A stretch of 64,000 nucleotides of DNA from Mesostigma viride (Eukaryota; Streptophyta; Mesostigmatophyceae; Mesostigmatales; Mesostigmataceae). This document shows positions 1 through 8,535 of the stretch, in pieces. Location of the stretch: assembly GCA_009746045.1 (NCBI GenBank), contig RPFO01001005.1, forward strand, positions 1 through 64,000, in the 5' to 3' direction. The notes beneath the pieces were generated by a model that searched no databases, was not told the DNA's origin, and worked only from the letters and a program-made list of their open reading frames with translations. A program made the translations under genes and the position numbers. The stretch's first letter is position 1; the number at the start of each line of letters is the position of its first letter.

Positions 1-165
1 GTGACGGCGCCAGCGGAAATTTTTGTGGGTGACGGCCGCCAGCAGCGATTTCGTGTGACGGGCCGCCAGCGGAAATTTTCGTGGTGACGGGCGCCAGCCG
101 CGAATTTCGTGGGTGACGGGCGCCAGCAGCGACTTTCGGCGGGTGACAGGCGGCAGCAGTCAATA
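1..165. repeat. Degenerate ~28-bp tandem repeats at window start
   Basis: Five to six tandem units of about 26-30 bp, each opening with GTGACGG(G)CGCCAGC and followed by an A/T-richer tail such as GAAATTTT. The array dissolves around base 165. Overlapping open frames come from the GC-rich repeats and have no convincing protein character. The repeats probably continue to the left of the window. Function unknown. Confidence 0.75.
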
Positions 166-348
166 CTGCACGGGACTGCGAGGGCCGACAGGCGCCGGTT
201 CCGACAGCCGCGGGCCGGCAGCCGACGGTTACGGCACGTGACAGGCGCCCGTGGACCCTCCACGCCCCGCGGGCCGAATCCGGGTCGAGTAAGTGCCGAG
301 TCGGCGCGCGGACGCCGGAAAGCGGACGCACACCGCCGGGCGGGGCGG

Positions 349-402
349 GCGAACGGTTCGGGCGAACGGTTCGGGCGAACGGTTCGGGCGAACGGTTCGG
401 GC
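349..402. repeat. 13-bp tandem repeat, four copies
   Basis: Four perfect head-to-tail copies of GCGAACGGTTCGG, running directly into the left arm of the foldback element. The unit resembles the GTTCGGGC motif inside that element, so the array may have grown by slippage from the element edge. Bases 165-348 show no convincing gene. Confidence 0.8.
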
Positions 403-419
403 TATCCCCCACGACACTC

Positions 420-1145
420 GACGAATCCCACGGAAAATGAAAAGTTTGAAAAGTTCGGGCTATCCTGTTCGCCCGAACTTTTCGCGATAGCCCGAACTTT
501 TCAAAACCTCCCACGGGAAAACCAAAACTTTTGAAAAGTTTTGGCCCTGAGTCCCACGGCAAATGAAAAGTTTGAAAAGTTCGGGCGAAGGTTCGGGCGA
601 ACAAAAAATAGCACGAACCGCCAACTTAGTCCCCACCGGACGGGGTGCACCGCACTTTCGTATATACTCTACCTTCCTTTCCTAACACATAAAATATTGC
701 ACATGCTTCCTAACACATATTATTTGAACACATTTCCTAACACATATTATTTACCACTACACACTACCCTGTATACAGCCATACCCATAATAATATGTGT
801 TAGCAAACATACCTATATTTTATGTGTTAGCAACCATACCCATAATAATATGTGTTAGCAACCCTACCAATATTTTATGTGTTAGCAAACCAACACAAAG
901 GATATACACACCCCTACCCGTGCACACCCCCGCCAGTGGGAACTAAGTTGGCGGTTCGGGCGATTTTGCGTTCGCCCGAACCATAGCCCGAACTTTTCAA
1001 ACTTTTCATTTGCCGTGGGAATCAGAGCCAAAACTTTTCAAAACTTTTCGTTTTCGCGTGGGAGGCTCTGAAAAGTTCGGGCTATCCTGAAAAGTTCGGG
1101 CTATCCTGTTCGCCCGAACTTTTCAAACTTTTCATTTGCCGTGGG
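420..1145. mobile_element. Foldback (MITE-like) element, copy 1
   Basis: A roughly 725-bp non-coding palindromic element. Both ends carry inverted copies of GAAAAGTTCGGGCTATCC and of GGCAAATGAAAAGTTTG. The AT-rich middle is also inverted: CCTAACACATA repeats on the left face TATGTGTTAGCA repeats on the right. The same architecture recurs at 16505-17135 and 20458-21075. There is no transposase gene, so this is a non-autonomous foldback or MITE-type element by inference. Exact ends and target-site duplications could not be fixed by eye. Confidence 0.7.
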
Positions 1146-1372
1146 AGACGGCCAGTGCCGTGGGGGACAGCCCGAACCGCTCCGGCGCGGGCCGGGGACG
1201 GGACGGGGAGGGGGACACAAGCCGCGGGGCCGCGATCCAACACACACGCGCGCACGCAGAGACGGACCAACCCAATACACTTTATTAACAATATACGGAT
1301 CCGTATATACGAGTCAACACACAACACCACCACCCGCGGGTGATTAAAATATAGGATTCGTATTATGTGGCC

Positions 1373-2002
1373 ATGGTCAGCCAGAGTTGTCGAGTGGTTG
1401 TCAAGAAGACTTGTAGTGCGATCACGGTGAGCGGCAGACGATGCCGTCGGACTTGTCGGAGCCAACGCGCGCACACCTGCGCACAACATTCTCGCGCGTC
1501 GCACAGGATGCGGGCCAAAGACGTTGAGGCAGACGCGAATGGCGGTGGTTGGGACGACGCCCTGAAACGTCATGGTGACTTCGACGATGTTTTTGCCAGT
1601 TGGGACGACGCCACCAAGGTTAATTATGGTCTTACGAGCGCTTCGAACAACTTGTACTCGAACGAGAAGCTCGCGGAAGATGCGGCCATCAAGAGTGATG
1701 CGGCAAGAAAACGCGAGAGGGAGCATGAGAACACAATAGACCGATTCTCCAAACGAGCCGAGAAGAAGGCGCGAGAGTACATGCAAGGACTGTTTTCAGG
1801 TCTCGGTGACAGGCGACTCGATCGACTTGATGCGGCGTACGATGACGCGTCACGTGCGCACGACGACCAATTGAACGACCGGGCGGGGTACAGGTCGTGG
1901 ACAGAACGCGCGGAACGGAGGGAGGACAAGGCGAGGGCCGTCCTCCAAAGAGCTCGAGATAGGATGGCGCGTCGGTCGCGCACATCCGGTCCGCCGGCGT
2001 GA
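1373..2002 (+). CDS. Hypothetical protein with N-terminal Cys motif
   Basis: A 209-residue frame from the first ATG; an in-frame GTG lies 6 bases upstream. Residues about 14-27 hold CSAITVSGRRC, resembling the short C-x-A-x-T-x-x-G-x-x-C motif of many giant-virus proteins and possibly metal binding. The rest is highly charged and helical (Arg/Glu/Asp/Lys-rich), suggesting a coiled coil. A second in-frame ATG near 1508 would drop the Cys motif. Long frames on the opposite strand are judged to be shadows. Function unknown. Confidence 0.5.
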   Translation: MVSQSCRVVVKKTCSAITVSGRRCRRTCRSQRAHTCAQHSRASHRMRAKDVEADANGGGWDDALKRHGDFDDVFASWDDATKVNYGLTSASNNLYSNEKLAEDAAIKSDAARKREREHENTIDRFSKRAEKKAREYMQGLFSGLGDRRLDRLDAAYDDASRAHDDQLNDRAGYRSWTERAERREDKARAVLQRARDRMARRSRTSGPPA

Positions 2003-2159
2003 GTCGGTCAACGTTGAAATGTCATATCGGAGTCGAGAACGGTGCGATCGATGACATTGGATTAGTATAAAGCCATTTTTTTAAAAAACATAAATGTCCA
2101 AATCGAATCGTGAATTACGACAGTCTTTGAGATATATACAAGATCTCGCGTGGGATCCA

Positions 2160-3184
2160 CTACGCAAAGGGCTCCGGGCACATGATCCCGTAGACCTTCT
2201 TCATCCGGTCCCTGTACAACTTCACGAACGCGTCGCCCATCGTCAGGCGATTGCGCCACCAATCCTCCGTCACCACGTTCGCGACGATGTCGTCGTCCTC
2301 CTTCAGCGGCAGAACGTTGATCAGCCAGAACAGGAAGTCCCACGCGGGGTCCGTCAGGATGTTGCGGGACACCGGCACGTGACGAGGGACTCGTCGGACT
2401 CGTAGGGCTGCACGCTGAACCACAAGACGAATGCGGGCTTCTCGTGTCCGGAAATCCAGAATCGCAGGCTCGCGGTATACGGGAGGAAGAACTCGTTCTC
2501 GACCGTCACCGACATCGACCCTTTCGGAGGCGCCTTCGCGTCCCGGCCCTCCTTCGGCATGAGGCCCAGCAGCACGCGGCCCACGGACTCGGCCGACACC
2601 GGGTAGCTGTACACGCTCTTTCCCGTGAAGAGACCGCCCGTCTCCGTCGTGACGTCGGCGCCCTTCACGTCCACGATCTTCACCTTGTGGACGTGCTGGA
2701 GGTGCACGTGGTCCAACAGGTTCTCCATGACGATCATCGGGTGCCCGCGGATGCGCGTCGGGTACGAAAACGTCCGGTACCCGTCCTCGGTGAACTCCGG
2801 CATCGTCGGCGGAGACGACTCTCCGTCGCCCATGCCGGCGTTCACCCAGACCAGGTCCGCATCCTCCTTCGTGTCGAGGTAGTTGTCCCCGTTGTTCTCC
2901 TTGCCCCAGTACATCCCGTGGTACGCGCAACGGATGCACCCGTCATCCACCTTGCAATTGTGGGACAGACGCGCCCCGCGGTGGGGACACACGTTCCGCA
3001 CGGCGAGCGTCTCGTCCCGCTGGCGGTGGTTGTACAGCAGGATCTCCTCGTTGTACAGCTTCGTGACCTTGGGCTCGCGAGACTTGCGCCCGACGCACAC
3101 CCACTTGTCGGGGACCTCGTGGGCCGCGACCAACGGTCGAGCCGGCCTCGGCGCCCCCACGCGAAAGTGCACTGCGGTCGCCAT
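2160..3184 (-). pseudogene. Rieske-type oxygenase, copy 1, frameshifted
   Basis: Closely related to the intact gene at 50610-51620. The first frame (276 residues) carries the Rieske [2Fe-2S] ligands CPH..CAYH and the mononuclear iron motif N-LL-D-HV-H-LQHV-H, as in oxygenases of the pheophorbide a oxygenase/TIC55/choline monooxygenase type. Near base 2370 the frame is lost: it runs into a premature stop while the conserved C-terminus (RNILTD...LPLKEDDDIV) continues in another frame to 2160. Comparison with the paralogue suggests one missing base in a short C run. All catalytic ligands lie before the break. Either sequence error or a recently inactivated gene. A TTAAAAGG box about 30 bases upstream may be its promoter. 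Confidence 0.85.
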
Positions 3185-3235
3185 CGGTTGCTGTTTGCGG
3201 AGAAATTGTCGAGGGCCTTTTAAGCGATCGGCGAA

Positions 3236-3277
3236 CCGACACGATCTCGGCGGACCAATCAGAGAGAAGTATGTCGG
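3236..3277. promoter_or_regulatory. 42-bp CCAAT-containing intergenic repeat, copy 1
   Basis: A 42-base block beginning CCGACACGAT and ending AGTATGTCGG, so the ends are inverted (CCGACA/TGTCGG). It contains the CCAAT-type core GGACCAATCAGAGAG. A nearly identical block occurs at 4831-4872 and a looser one near 5896. It sits just upstream of the leftward Rieske gene, so a promoter role is likely (inference). Confidence 0.55.
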
Positions 3278-3305
3278 ACGCGCCAGCGCCGCCCGCCACG
3301 AGTGT

Positions 3306-4729
3306 TCAGGCGCTAGTCGATGGTCGCAATGTCGTGTCGGTCAGCGTCTTCCCGTCCGCGACGTACACGTAGGAAGTCTTTTTCCCCGCACCCTCGCCGT
3401 CTGGCACGTTTTTGCACACCGATTCCTTCGTGAGGGTCTGCGGGTTGTACGCGGTCGGCGCCCATTTCTGCATCGCAGAGTACTTGATCAAGTACGCGGT
3501 GCCCGGCGGGAGCAGGATCTCGAATTCGCTCGTGCCGTACAGACTCACTGGCCAGAAAAGCAGCGCCGGACAGCCCCTCACCAATCGGATCACCGAAACG
3601 CAGCACTTGTTCGACGTGAACAAGGGGGATTTGCGTATGTGATCCACGACAGAGACGTCGAGACGCAGTACGGGTTGACGTACACCCTATTCTTCGCGCC
3701 CTTCAATAGTAATCGTCTCTAGTGCCGCGGAAGACCGTGAAAGGCCTCGTGACGCGCGGGGCGTTTTGCACCAGTTTGAACAGCTTCTTGCGGTAAAAGG
3801 GGACGATCTTTTCCACAATGAATTCTGTGGAAAGGAACGTGAGCAGCCACGTGCACAACCTGATTTTCAAGTGTTCCTCATCGTTCACTGTGCTCTCCGC
3901 GATCACGGCTATGATGGCTGATAATCCAAAGTCCTCCTTCTCACTCTCGGAAAGGGTGTCGGGGAGTTTTTTAAAATAAGACATTACCGCCCACGCATGG
4001 TCGTGTCCGGTGTCGGGGTCTCCCGTTTGGTACGACTCGAACATGTCTACCAGCTTCATAAAGTCTTGCATTTCAGGCATTCGCCTCCACAAACTCGCGT
4101 ACGAGGTGGGCAAACCTTTATACCTCCTGATGAACATGCAAAGAGGCACCCACAGAGGGGTCCCGTTCATATCCACGTCCGCGGTGTACGGATTAACCCA
4201 CCATCTGTATGGTGTGGTGCCGCGTGACCTTTGCGTCGTTGCCGTTGACGTACCCATCTCCCACGTGCGAGTAGGACCGCAAGAGCAACAGGTCCTCCTT
4301 CGACAGACTGCCGAGGTACTGGTACGACTTGAAGTACCATTCCTCGTCGATGATCTCGCGCGGGTCGTGGGCGTTTTTCCGCACGAAACGGAGTTCGTCC
4401 CGATTGTCGTAAAGGGTGTTCCATTCCACCTTCAGCTGGATGGTCTTGAGAGACCCGTCGGAGTTCGTCCCCGACCACCGCATATTGTCTCGCGCCAACG
4501 AGTCGTAATCGCACCCCTCGAGCGACATATACGGAATCGTGATGGTCCCCGTGAAATGGCCAAATGGGGAGAGGAGAGGGGTGTCATCGTCCTCTTTCGC
4601 TGCATCTTCGCAGAATCGCTTGTGTCTCTTGTCCGCGTATTTCCTGTCCAACCTGGCGCGGATCGTCCGCCCGAGGAGTTGCATGCGTTCTTCCTGCGTG
4701 AGGGTCTTCTTCGTTGTCTTCGACGCCAT
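3306..4729 (-). pseudogene. ADP-ribosyltransferase-like gene, broken by frameshifts
   Basis: A leftward gene starting at the ATG at 4729 and ending at 3306, equivalent to about 470 codons, in four reading-frame segments. The shifts lie near 4200, 3710 and 3655. The C-terminal part shows the three signatures of the R-S-E class of mono-ADP-ribosyltransferases in the right order, each in a different frame: the NAD-binding Arg in TVFRGT, the STS motif in VSTSLS, and the E-x-E motif in SEFEILLPPGT. This family transfers ADP-ribose from NAD to proteins and includes bacterial toxins and eukaryotic enzymes. The N-terminal 250 residues are unrecognised. As sequenced it cannot make the enzyme. No signal peptide is evident. 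The family call rests on motif pattern only. Confidence 0.65.
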
Positions 4730-4830
4730 CGCGTTTACATATAGACGACGGGTTAATAATACACAAGATAAGAGTGAAAAGATTGGATCACAATCATGGG
4801 TTCCACCCGTTCGGTACCCGTCCCGGTGAA

Positions 4831-4872
4831 CCGACACGATATCCGCGGACCAATCAGAGAGGAGTATGTCGG
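4831..4872. promoter_or_regulatory. 42-bp CCAAT-containing intergenic repeat, copy 2
   Basis: Nearly identical to the block at 3236-3277, with the same inverted ends and GGACCAATCAGAGAG core, followed by a second CCAATCAG-like element and GATGTCGG. It lies between divergently transcribed genes (leftward ADP-ribosyltransferase-like gene starting at 4729, rightward Bro-like gene at 4963), as expected for a shared bidirectional promoter. A TTTAAGAACG stretch about 50 bases before 4963 may be a TATA-like box. Confidence 0.55.
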
Positions 4873-4962
4873 CTACCAATCAGGGCGTCGGATGTCGGCC
4901 GGGAACAGTTTAAGAACGATCATCGGTCGCGAGAGGAGCGTTTTTCTCTCGTGGGGTGTATC

Positions 4963-5886
4963 ATGGCGGCCATCGTGAGGTACCTGACGCCCGCGGACGG
5001 GGCGGAGGACGATCCCCGTTTTGAGGGTAAGATCCGCGTGACGGATGATGGCAGGATTTCGGTGATTGACGCTATACGCACGATCGCATATACCGACGCG
5101 GATGGGACCCCGTGTCGCGACGCGGCCAGACAGGCTAGTCACTGCCTCCAACGCATTTCGGCAGAGTACAAAGAAGTGTGTACTGTTTTGACACTCTGGA
5201 AATTCCCCGGGGCCAGGCAGCGAGACACCCCGGTGACCGACCGTCAGGGCTTGACACGCATCTTGATGTTGCTCCCCGGCAAGATCGCGGCCAAGTTCCG
5301 CGAGCAGGTGTCCGTCCTCCTCGAGCGATACCTGAGGGCCGACCGGACGTTGGCGGAGGACATTTTGCAGCGGGCGGACGCCGCCGACGGGAACGAGACC
5401 GCGCTCGAGAGGCTGCAGCAGCACCAGCGCATCAAGAGCTGTCTGTCTACGCGCGACCTGAACGAAGCGATCAAGGGGTACACCGATACCCACAAGGGGA
5501 GTGGGCTGCTGTACCCGGTGGTCCACGACACGAACAATCTGGCGGTCACGGGCAAGACCTCCGTCGAGCTCCGCGCGATGTACAACGCGCGAGTCTCGGC
5601 CCGCGACCTGCTGACGAACGTGCAGAGCGCCGGGATGAACTTCATCCAGGTGTTGGAGGCGGAGGAGATCAGGAAGACGGGCCAGAATCCGGTCAGTGTC
5701 GCGAAGCGCAAGCGGGACTTGCTGGAACCCGTGTTCAAGGCGACCGGACTTCACGACGCGCGCGCCGACGAGCAGTGCATCCAGGAGAACGTCAAGGTCA
5801 TGCGGCTGAATCAGCGACTCACCCGCGAGTCGCGCACGGCCATTGCGGCCGAACCGTCGGCGGGTCGTCTGGCCGACGCGCCGTGA
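4963..5886 (+). CDS. Bro/KilA-associated paralogous family protein (family 1, copy A)
   Basis: 307 residues from the ATG opening MAAIVRYLTP; the longer upstream frame crosses promoter repeats and is not used. The N-terminus carries KIRVTDDGRISV. The middle carries the block FPGARQRDTPVTD..G...LLPGKIAAKFRE..LLERYLRAD, which I recognise as a recurrent giant-virus domain often linked to KilA-N/Bro proteins. Three relatives lie in this window (28797-29675, 49627-50505, fragment near 49241). Bro/KilA families are usually DNA-binding and expand by duplication; the role here is unproven. This copy has an insertion in the variable region after residue 45. Confidence 0.7.
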   Translation: MAAIVRYLTPADGAEDDPRFEGKIRVTDDGRISVIDAIRTIAYTDADGTPCRDAARQASHCLQRISAEYKEVCTVLTLWKFPGARQRDTPVTDRQGLTRILMLLPGKIAAKFREQVSVLLERYLRADRTLAEDILQRADAADGNETALERLQQHQRIKSCLSTRDLNEAIKGYTDTHKGSGLLYPVVHDTNNLAVTGKTSVELRAMYNARVSARDLLTNVQSAGMNFIQVLEAEEIRKTGQNPVSVAKRKRDLLEPVFKATGLHDARADEQCIQENVKVMRLNQRLTRESRTAIAAEPSAGRLADAP

Positions 5887-5888
5887 CG

Positions 5889-5960
5889 TGTCGTTGGCCA
5901 ATCAGAGAGGAGTATGTAGGTAGCCAATCAGAGCGCGAGATGTCGGTTGGGGTGGGAATA
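5889..5960. promoter_or_regulatory. CCAAT-type promoter repeat, copy 3
   Basis: Contains two CCAATCAGAG elements separated by AGTATGTAGG, followed by GATGTCGGTTGGGG and an AATAAATGG TATA-like stretch. It resembles the blocks at 3236 and 4831 and precedes the rightward MYND-finger gene. Promoter function is inferred from position and recurrence. Confidence 0.5.
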
Positions 5961-6034
5961 AATGGCCGGTGCGGCGGAGAGAGGGGAGGTCTCGTCTCAA
6001 ATACTATCAGTCTCTCAGCCAGCTAGTCGGCTCC

Positions 6035-7057
6035 ATGAAACACATTTTAAAGAAGATCCCTTCGTTGAAAAAATACATCCATTTGGTCCAAAAAAAGCCT
6101 TTGAAAATGAGTTGTGTCGAATCGAAAAAACAGCCATCGCCGGATCGGGCGTCGGACGGCATCGAGTTGCCGGTGTGTAAGAAGGTCGTTGATATCGGCG
6201 AGTCCCTGTTCGACGCTGGCTCCTTCCTCGAGGACGATATACGAGTGTCTCGCGGCGAGGTCCCCGCCAACGAGCGCAAGGTCGTCATCGCCCGCAATCG
6301 TCTGGACGGTTGGATCGCCGGCATCCTCCGGCCGCGGTCGCAGGCGGTCACTGACGTCGCCAGGCAAGTCTCGAGTTCCGGCGCCCGCCATCGCCTCGCC
6401 GTCTCCAACGTGTGGAGGCATCTGCACGCCCACTTCGACCGCGTGCTCGAGGAGTGCAAGGAGATGCACGACGGCTATGGCCGCGGCGCCCTGTTGATTC
6501 GCGTCCATCACCTGACGCAGGCGGCTAGGTCGGTGATCGTCGACTGGGTGACGGCGGGCGAGCTGAGGGAGGCGTGTCTTCAGACCTACTGGCGCGCGAT
6601 GATGTACAACGACCAGACCGAGTTCGTCGTGGCGTTCTGTTTCGCGGACCCGGCGGACTCCCGCCGGAAGATGTGGGTGTCCGAGCTCATGACGAAACCA
6701 AAGTCGGACAAGTGGATGGAGAAGAATCCGGAGCCCGCGGTCCCCCCCTTTCGCACTTGGACGCGCGTGAACGCGAGCGGCGAGCTTTCGGCGCCCGTCT
6801 GCCTGGGACACTATTGCGGAAAGAAGTTGACCAGGGGCGAGGAGCGGCGACTGTGCGTCTGCAAGGACGCGGTCTTCTGTTCGGCGGTCTGCTCCGTGAC
6901 CTCGCACGATTGCGATGTTTTGCGGAGGTCGCGGGCCAACCTGGACAAGTGCATCAAGAGCGCCCACGCCCTTTACCACAGTGGCGGCGGTGTGCCGCCT
7001 CTCCGGTGCCCCCACGAGTGGAAGGTCTCTATGGGAGACGAGCTTGTGATGTTGTAA
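6035..7057 (+). CDS. MYND-type zinc-finger protein
   Basis: 340 residues from the ATG at 6035 (MKHILKK); a start at 6107 (MSCVESKK) is also possible. The C-terminal quarter has a Cys/His series, CLGHYCGKKL...CVCKDAVFCSAVC...HDC, matching the spacing of MYND fingers, which mediate protein-protein contacts. The central part (about residues 60-230) is unrecognised. AATAAA follows the stop within about 20 bases. MYND proteins are common in algal and amoebal giant viruses; no catalytic domain such as SET is visible. Confidence 0.75.
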   Translation: MKHILKKIPSLKKYIHLVQKKPLKMSCVESKKQPSPDRASDGIELPVCKKVVDIGESLFDAGSFLEDDIRVSRGEVPANERKVVIARNRLDGWIAGILRPRSQAVTDVARQVSSSGARHRLAVSNVWRHLHAHFDRVLEECKEMHDGYGRGALLIRVHHLTQAARSVIVDWVTAGELREACLQTYWRAMMYNDQTEFVVAFCFADPADSRRKMWVSELMTKPKSDKWMEKNPEPAVPPFRTWTRVNASGELSAPVCLGHYCGKKLTRGEERRLCVCKDAVFCSAVCSVTSHDCDVLRRSRANLDKCIKSAHALYHSGGGVPPLRCPHEWKVSMGDELVML

Positions 7058-7112
7058 ACGTAACTTTATTATTATGAATAAAGGACTTGTTTGAAAATAT
7101 AACTTAAATCGC

Positions 7113-7898
7113 ATGGTAACAATAAAGTGCTCAATTATGGAGGAAACAGAAGTGACGGGCCTAGATCTCCCCACGCTCAAGGGGAGGAGTCTGCGTGTGA
7201 CGCGTTCGTTCGCCGATAGAGGCGGGTATAAAGCCTTGCGGGTTGACGTGCTCGTCCCTCCGACGTACGACTCGCGGTTGGTGAGGGCTCACCCGACTCG
7301 CAATTTGGTAGAGGTTATGTTAGAAGCGTATCCCGAACGCAACAGGATCCACATCAGTTGGTTCAGCGTGCTTGCGAAGGAATTTCCGGGGGACGCTTCG
7401 AAGGAGGAGATTGCGACGTTCCGAGGCGTCGGTCGCAAGTTGTTGTGTTATGGCATGTCTTTGCTGGCGCCGATGATGAAGGACCGCCGAACGGCCATAG
7501 TGGAACTAGAAGCGGCCGGTGCGCAATGCCCGGACGAGAGTGTATACAACGGGTGGTCGAAAGCCAAGATTTACTATCTGCTGCGGAAGTACGAGAACAC
7601 GTACGCGAGCTTGAAAGACGCGTTCGCGAAGAACGATATGGCGAAACTGAGGAGAGTGGCGTGTCTGGTACGGGACAACGAGGATCTCGTGCGGTATTAC
7701 AATCAATACGGTCTCAAGGCGACGGGGCACGATAACGGGGACTTTGTGGACATGGAGGGACGGCTGACGGACGTGCTGGCGTCGTGCGAGTCCGTCCGAG
7801 TCGGGCGCGTGACCAAGGCGCAACGGGAGGTGATCGACCTGACAGTCGCGAAGACGTTCGAAGAGCCACCGGCCAAGAAGAAGAAGAAGCAGAAGTAG
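7113..7898 (+). CDS. Hypothetical protein, possible GNAT-like acetyltransferase
   Basis: 261 residues. Around residues 110-135 the segment RGVGRKLLCYGMSLLAP, followed by a beta-strand-like AIVELEAAG, is reminiscent of the acetyl-CoA binding motif A of GNAT enzymes, with a later YYLLRKYE helix. The match is weak and unverified. The C-terminus is a lysine run (AKKKKKQK) that could act as a nuclear localisation or nucleic-acid-binding tail. The stop is followed by GAATAAA. An alternative ATG is 24 bases downstream (MEETEV). Confidence 0.55.
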   Translation: MVTIKCSIMEETEVTGLDLPTLKGRSLRVTRSFADRGGYKALRVDVLVPPTYDSRLVRAHPTRNLVEVMLEAYPERNRIHISWFSVLAKEFPGDASKEEIATFRGVGRKLLCYGMSLLAPMMKDRRTAIVELEAAGAQCPDESVYNGWSKAKIYYLLRKYENTYASLKDAFAKNDMAKLRRVACLVRDNEDLVRYYNQYGLKATGHDNGDFVDMEGRLTDVLASCESVRVGRVTKAQREVIDLTVAKTFEEPPAKKKKKQK

Positions 7899-7947
7899 CG
7901 CGTCTATTGGCGGTCGAATAAACTCGCGTCGTTACTCCGACGTAAGT

Positions 7948-8535
7948 ATGGATATCGACCAGTTCCTGGACAGCCTCCCCGTGTACGAGCTCGGCCCGGG
8001 CACCTACACGGACGCGTTGCAGGTCCTGACGACTCCGCCGCGCACGGAGGTGGGCGAGGGGTGGACCCAGGCAGTCGTCTACGAGCCCGAGCACTCGTAT
8101 GTCGTCAACAACCTCGCCGCGTTCGAGGTCGACGACAAAACGGGCGAGTACGTCTTCTCCGCGACGCGTCTGCCGACGTGCGACGTTTTGCGGGGAGTCG
8201 ACTGCGACGTGAAGGTCCGCGTCGTCATCGGGGACCAAGAGTTCGATCCTCAGGACGTTACCACGGTGACGTGTGCCAGTACCTACACATACAAAAACAT
8301 ACGATTCTATCTCAACCCCAAAAATCCTCCAAAATCGTTCACCGTTCGATACCGATGCTACATCCTGAACGAGGCCAATCTCAAACTCGTCCGGACGCGT
8401 CGGAGGTCCGCACGAAGACGCACGTCTACCGAGACGGCCAGGCGCTCGCGATCGGCGACCGGTCGTGATGACCGGTGCGGGCGATGTTCGTTCGTCGGCC
8501 TGCGAGTTTTGTGTCCGCTACGGGGTGCGGCCTGA
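7948..8535 (+). CDS. Hypothetical protein, probable frameshifted C-terminus
   Basis: 195 residues as an uninterrupted frame. The first 150 residues look like a normal beta-rich protein. After about base 8392 the frame becomes Arg/Ser-rich and runs to within one base of the next gene start. In another frame from the same place a more natural ending appears (DASEVRTKTHVYRDGQ...IGDRS) with a stop at 8468. I suspect a one-base shift near 8392 and a true end at 8468. No family recognised. Confidence 0.5.
   Translation: MDIDQFLDSLPVYELGPGTYTDALQVLTTPPRTEVGEGWTQAVVYEPEHSYVVNNLAAFEVDDKTGEYVFSATRLPTCDVLRGVDCDVKVRVVIGDQEFDPQDVTTVTCASTYTYKNIRFYLNPKNPPKSFTVRYRCYILNEANLKLVRTRRRSARRRTSTETARRSRSATGRDDRCGRCSFVGLRVLCPLRGAA

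Noticed and set aside
1082..1786. A 234-residue leftward frame
   Set aside because: Runs through the foldback arm and antisense to the gene at 1373; composition is erratic and it ends in repeat sequence.
5178..6026. A 282-residue frame overlapping the Bro-like gene at 4963
   Set aside because: Same strand, shifted frame, Arg/Gly/Ala-biased; the 4963 frame carries the conserved family motifs.
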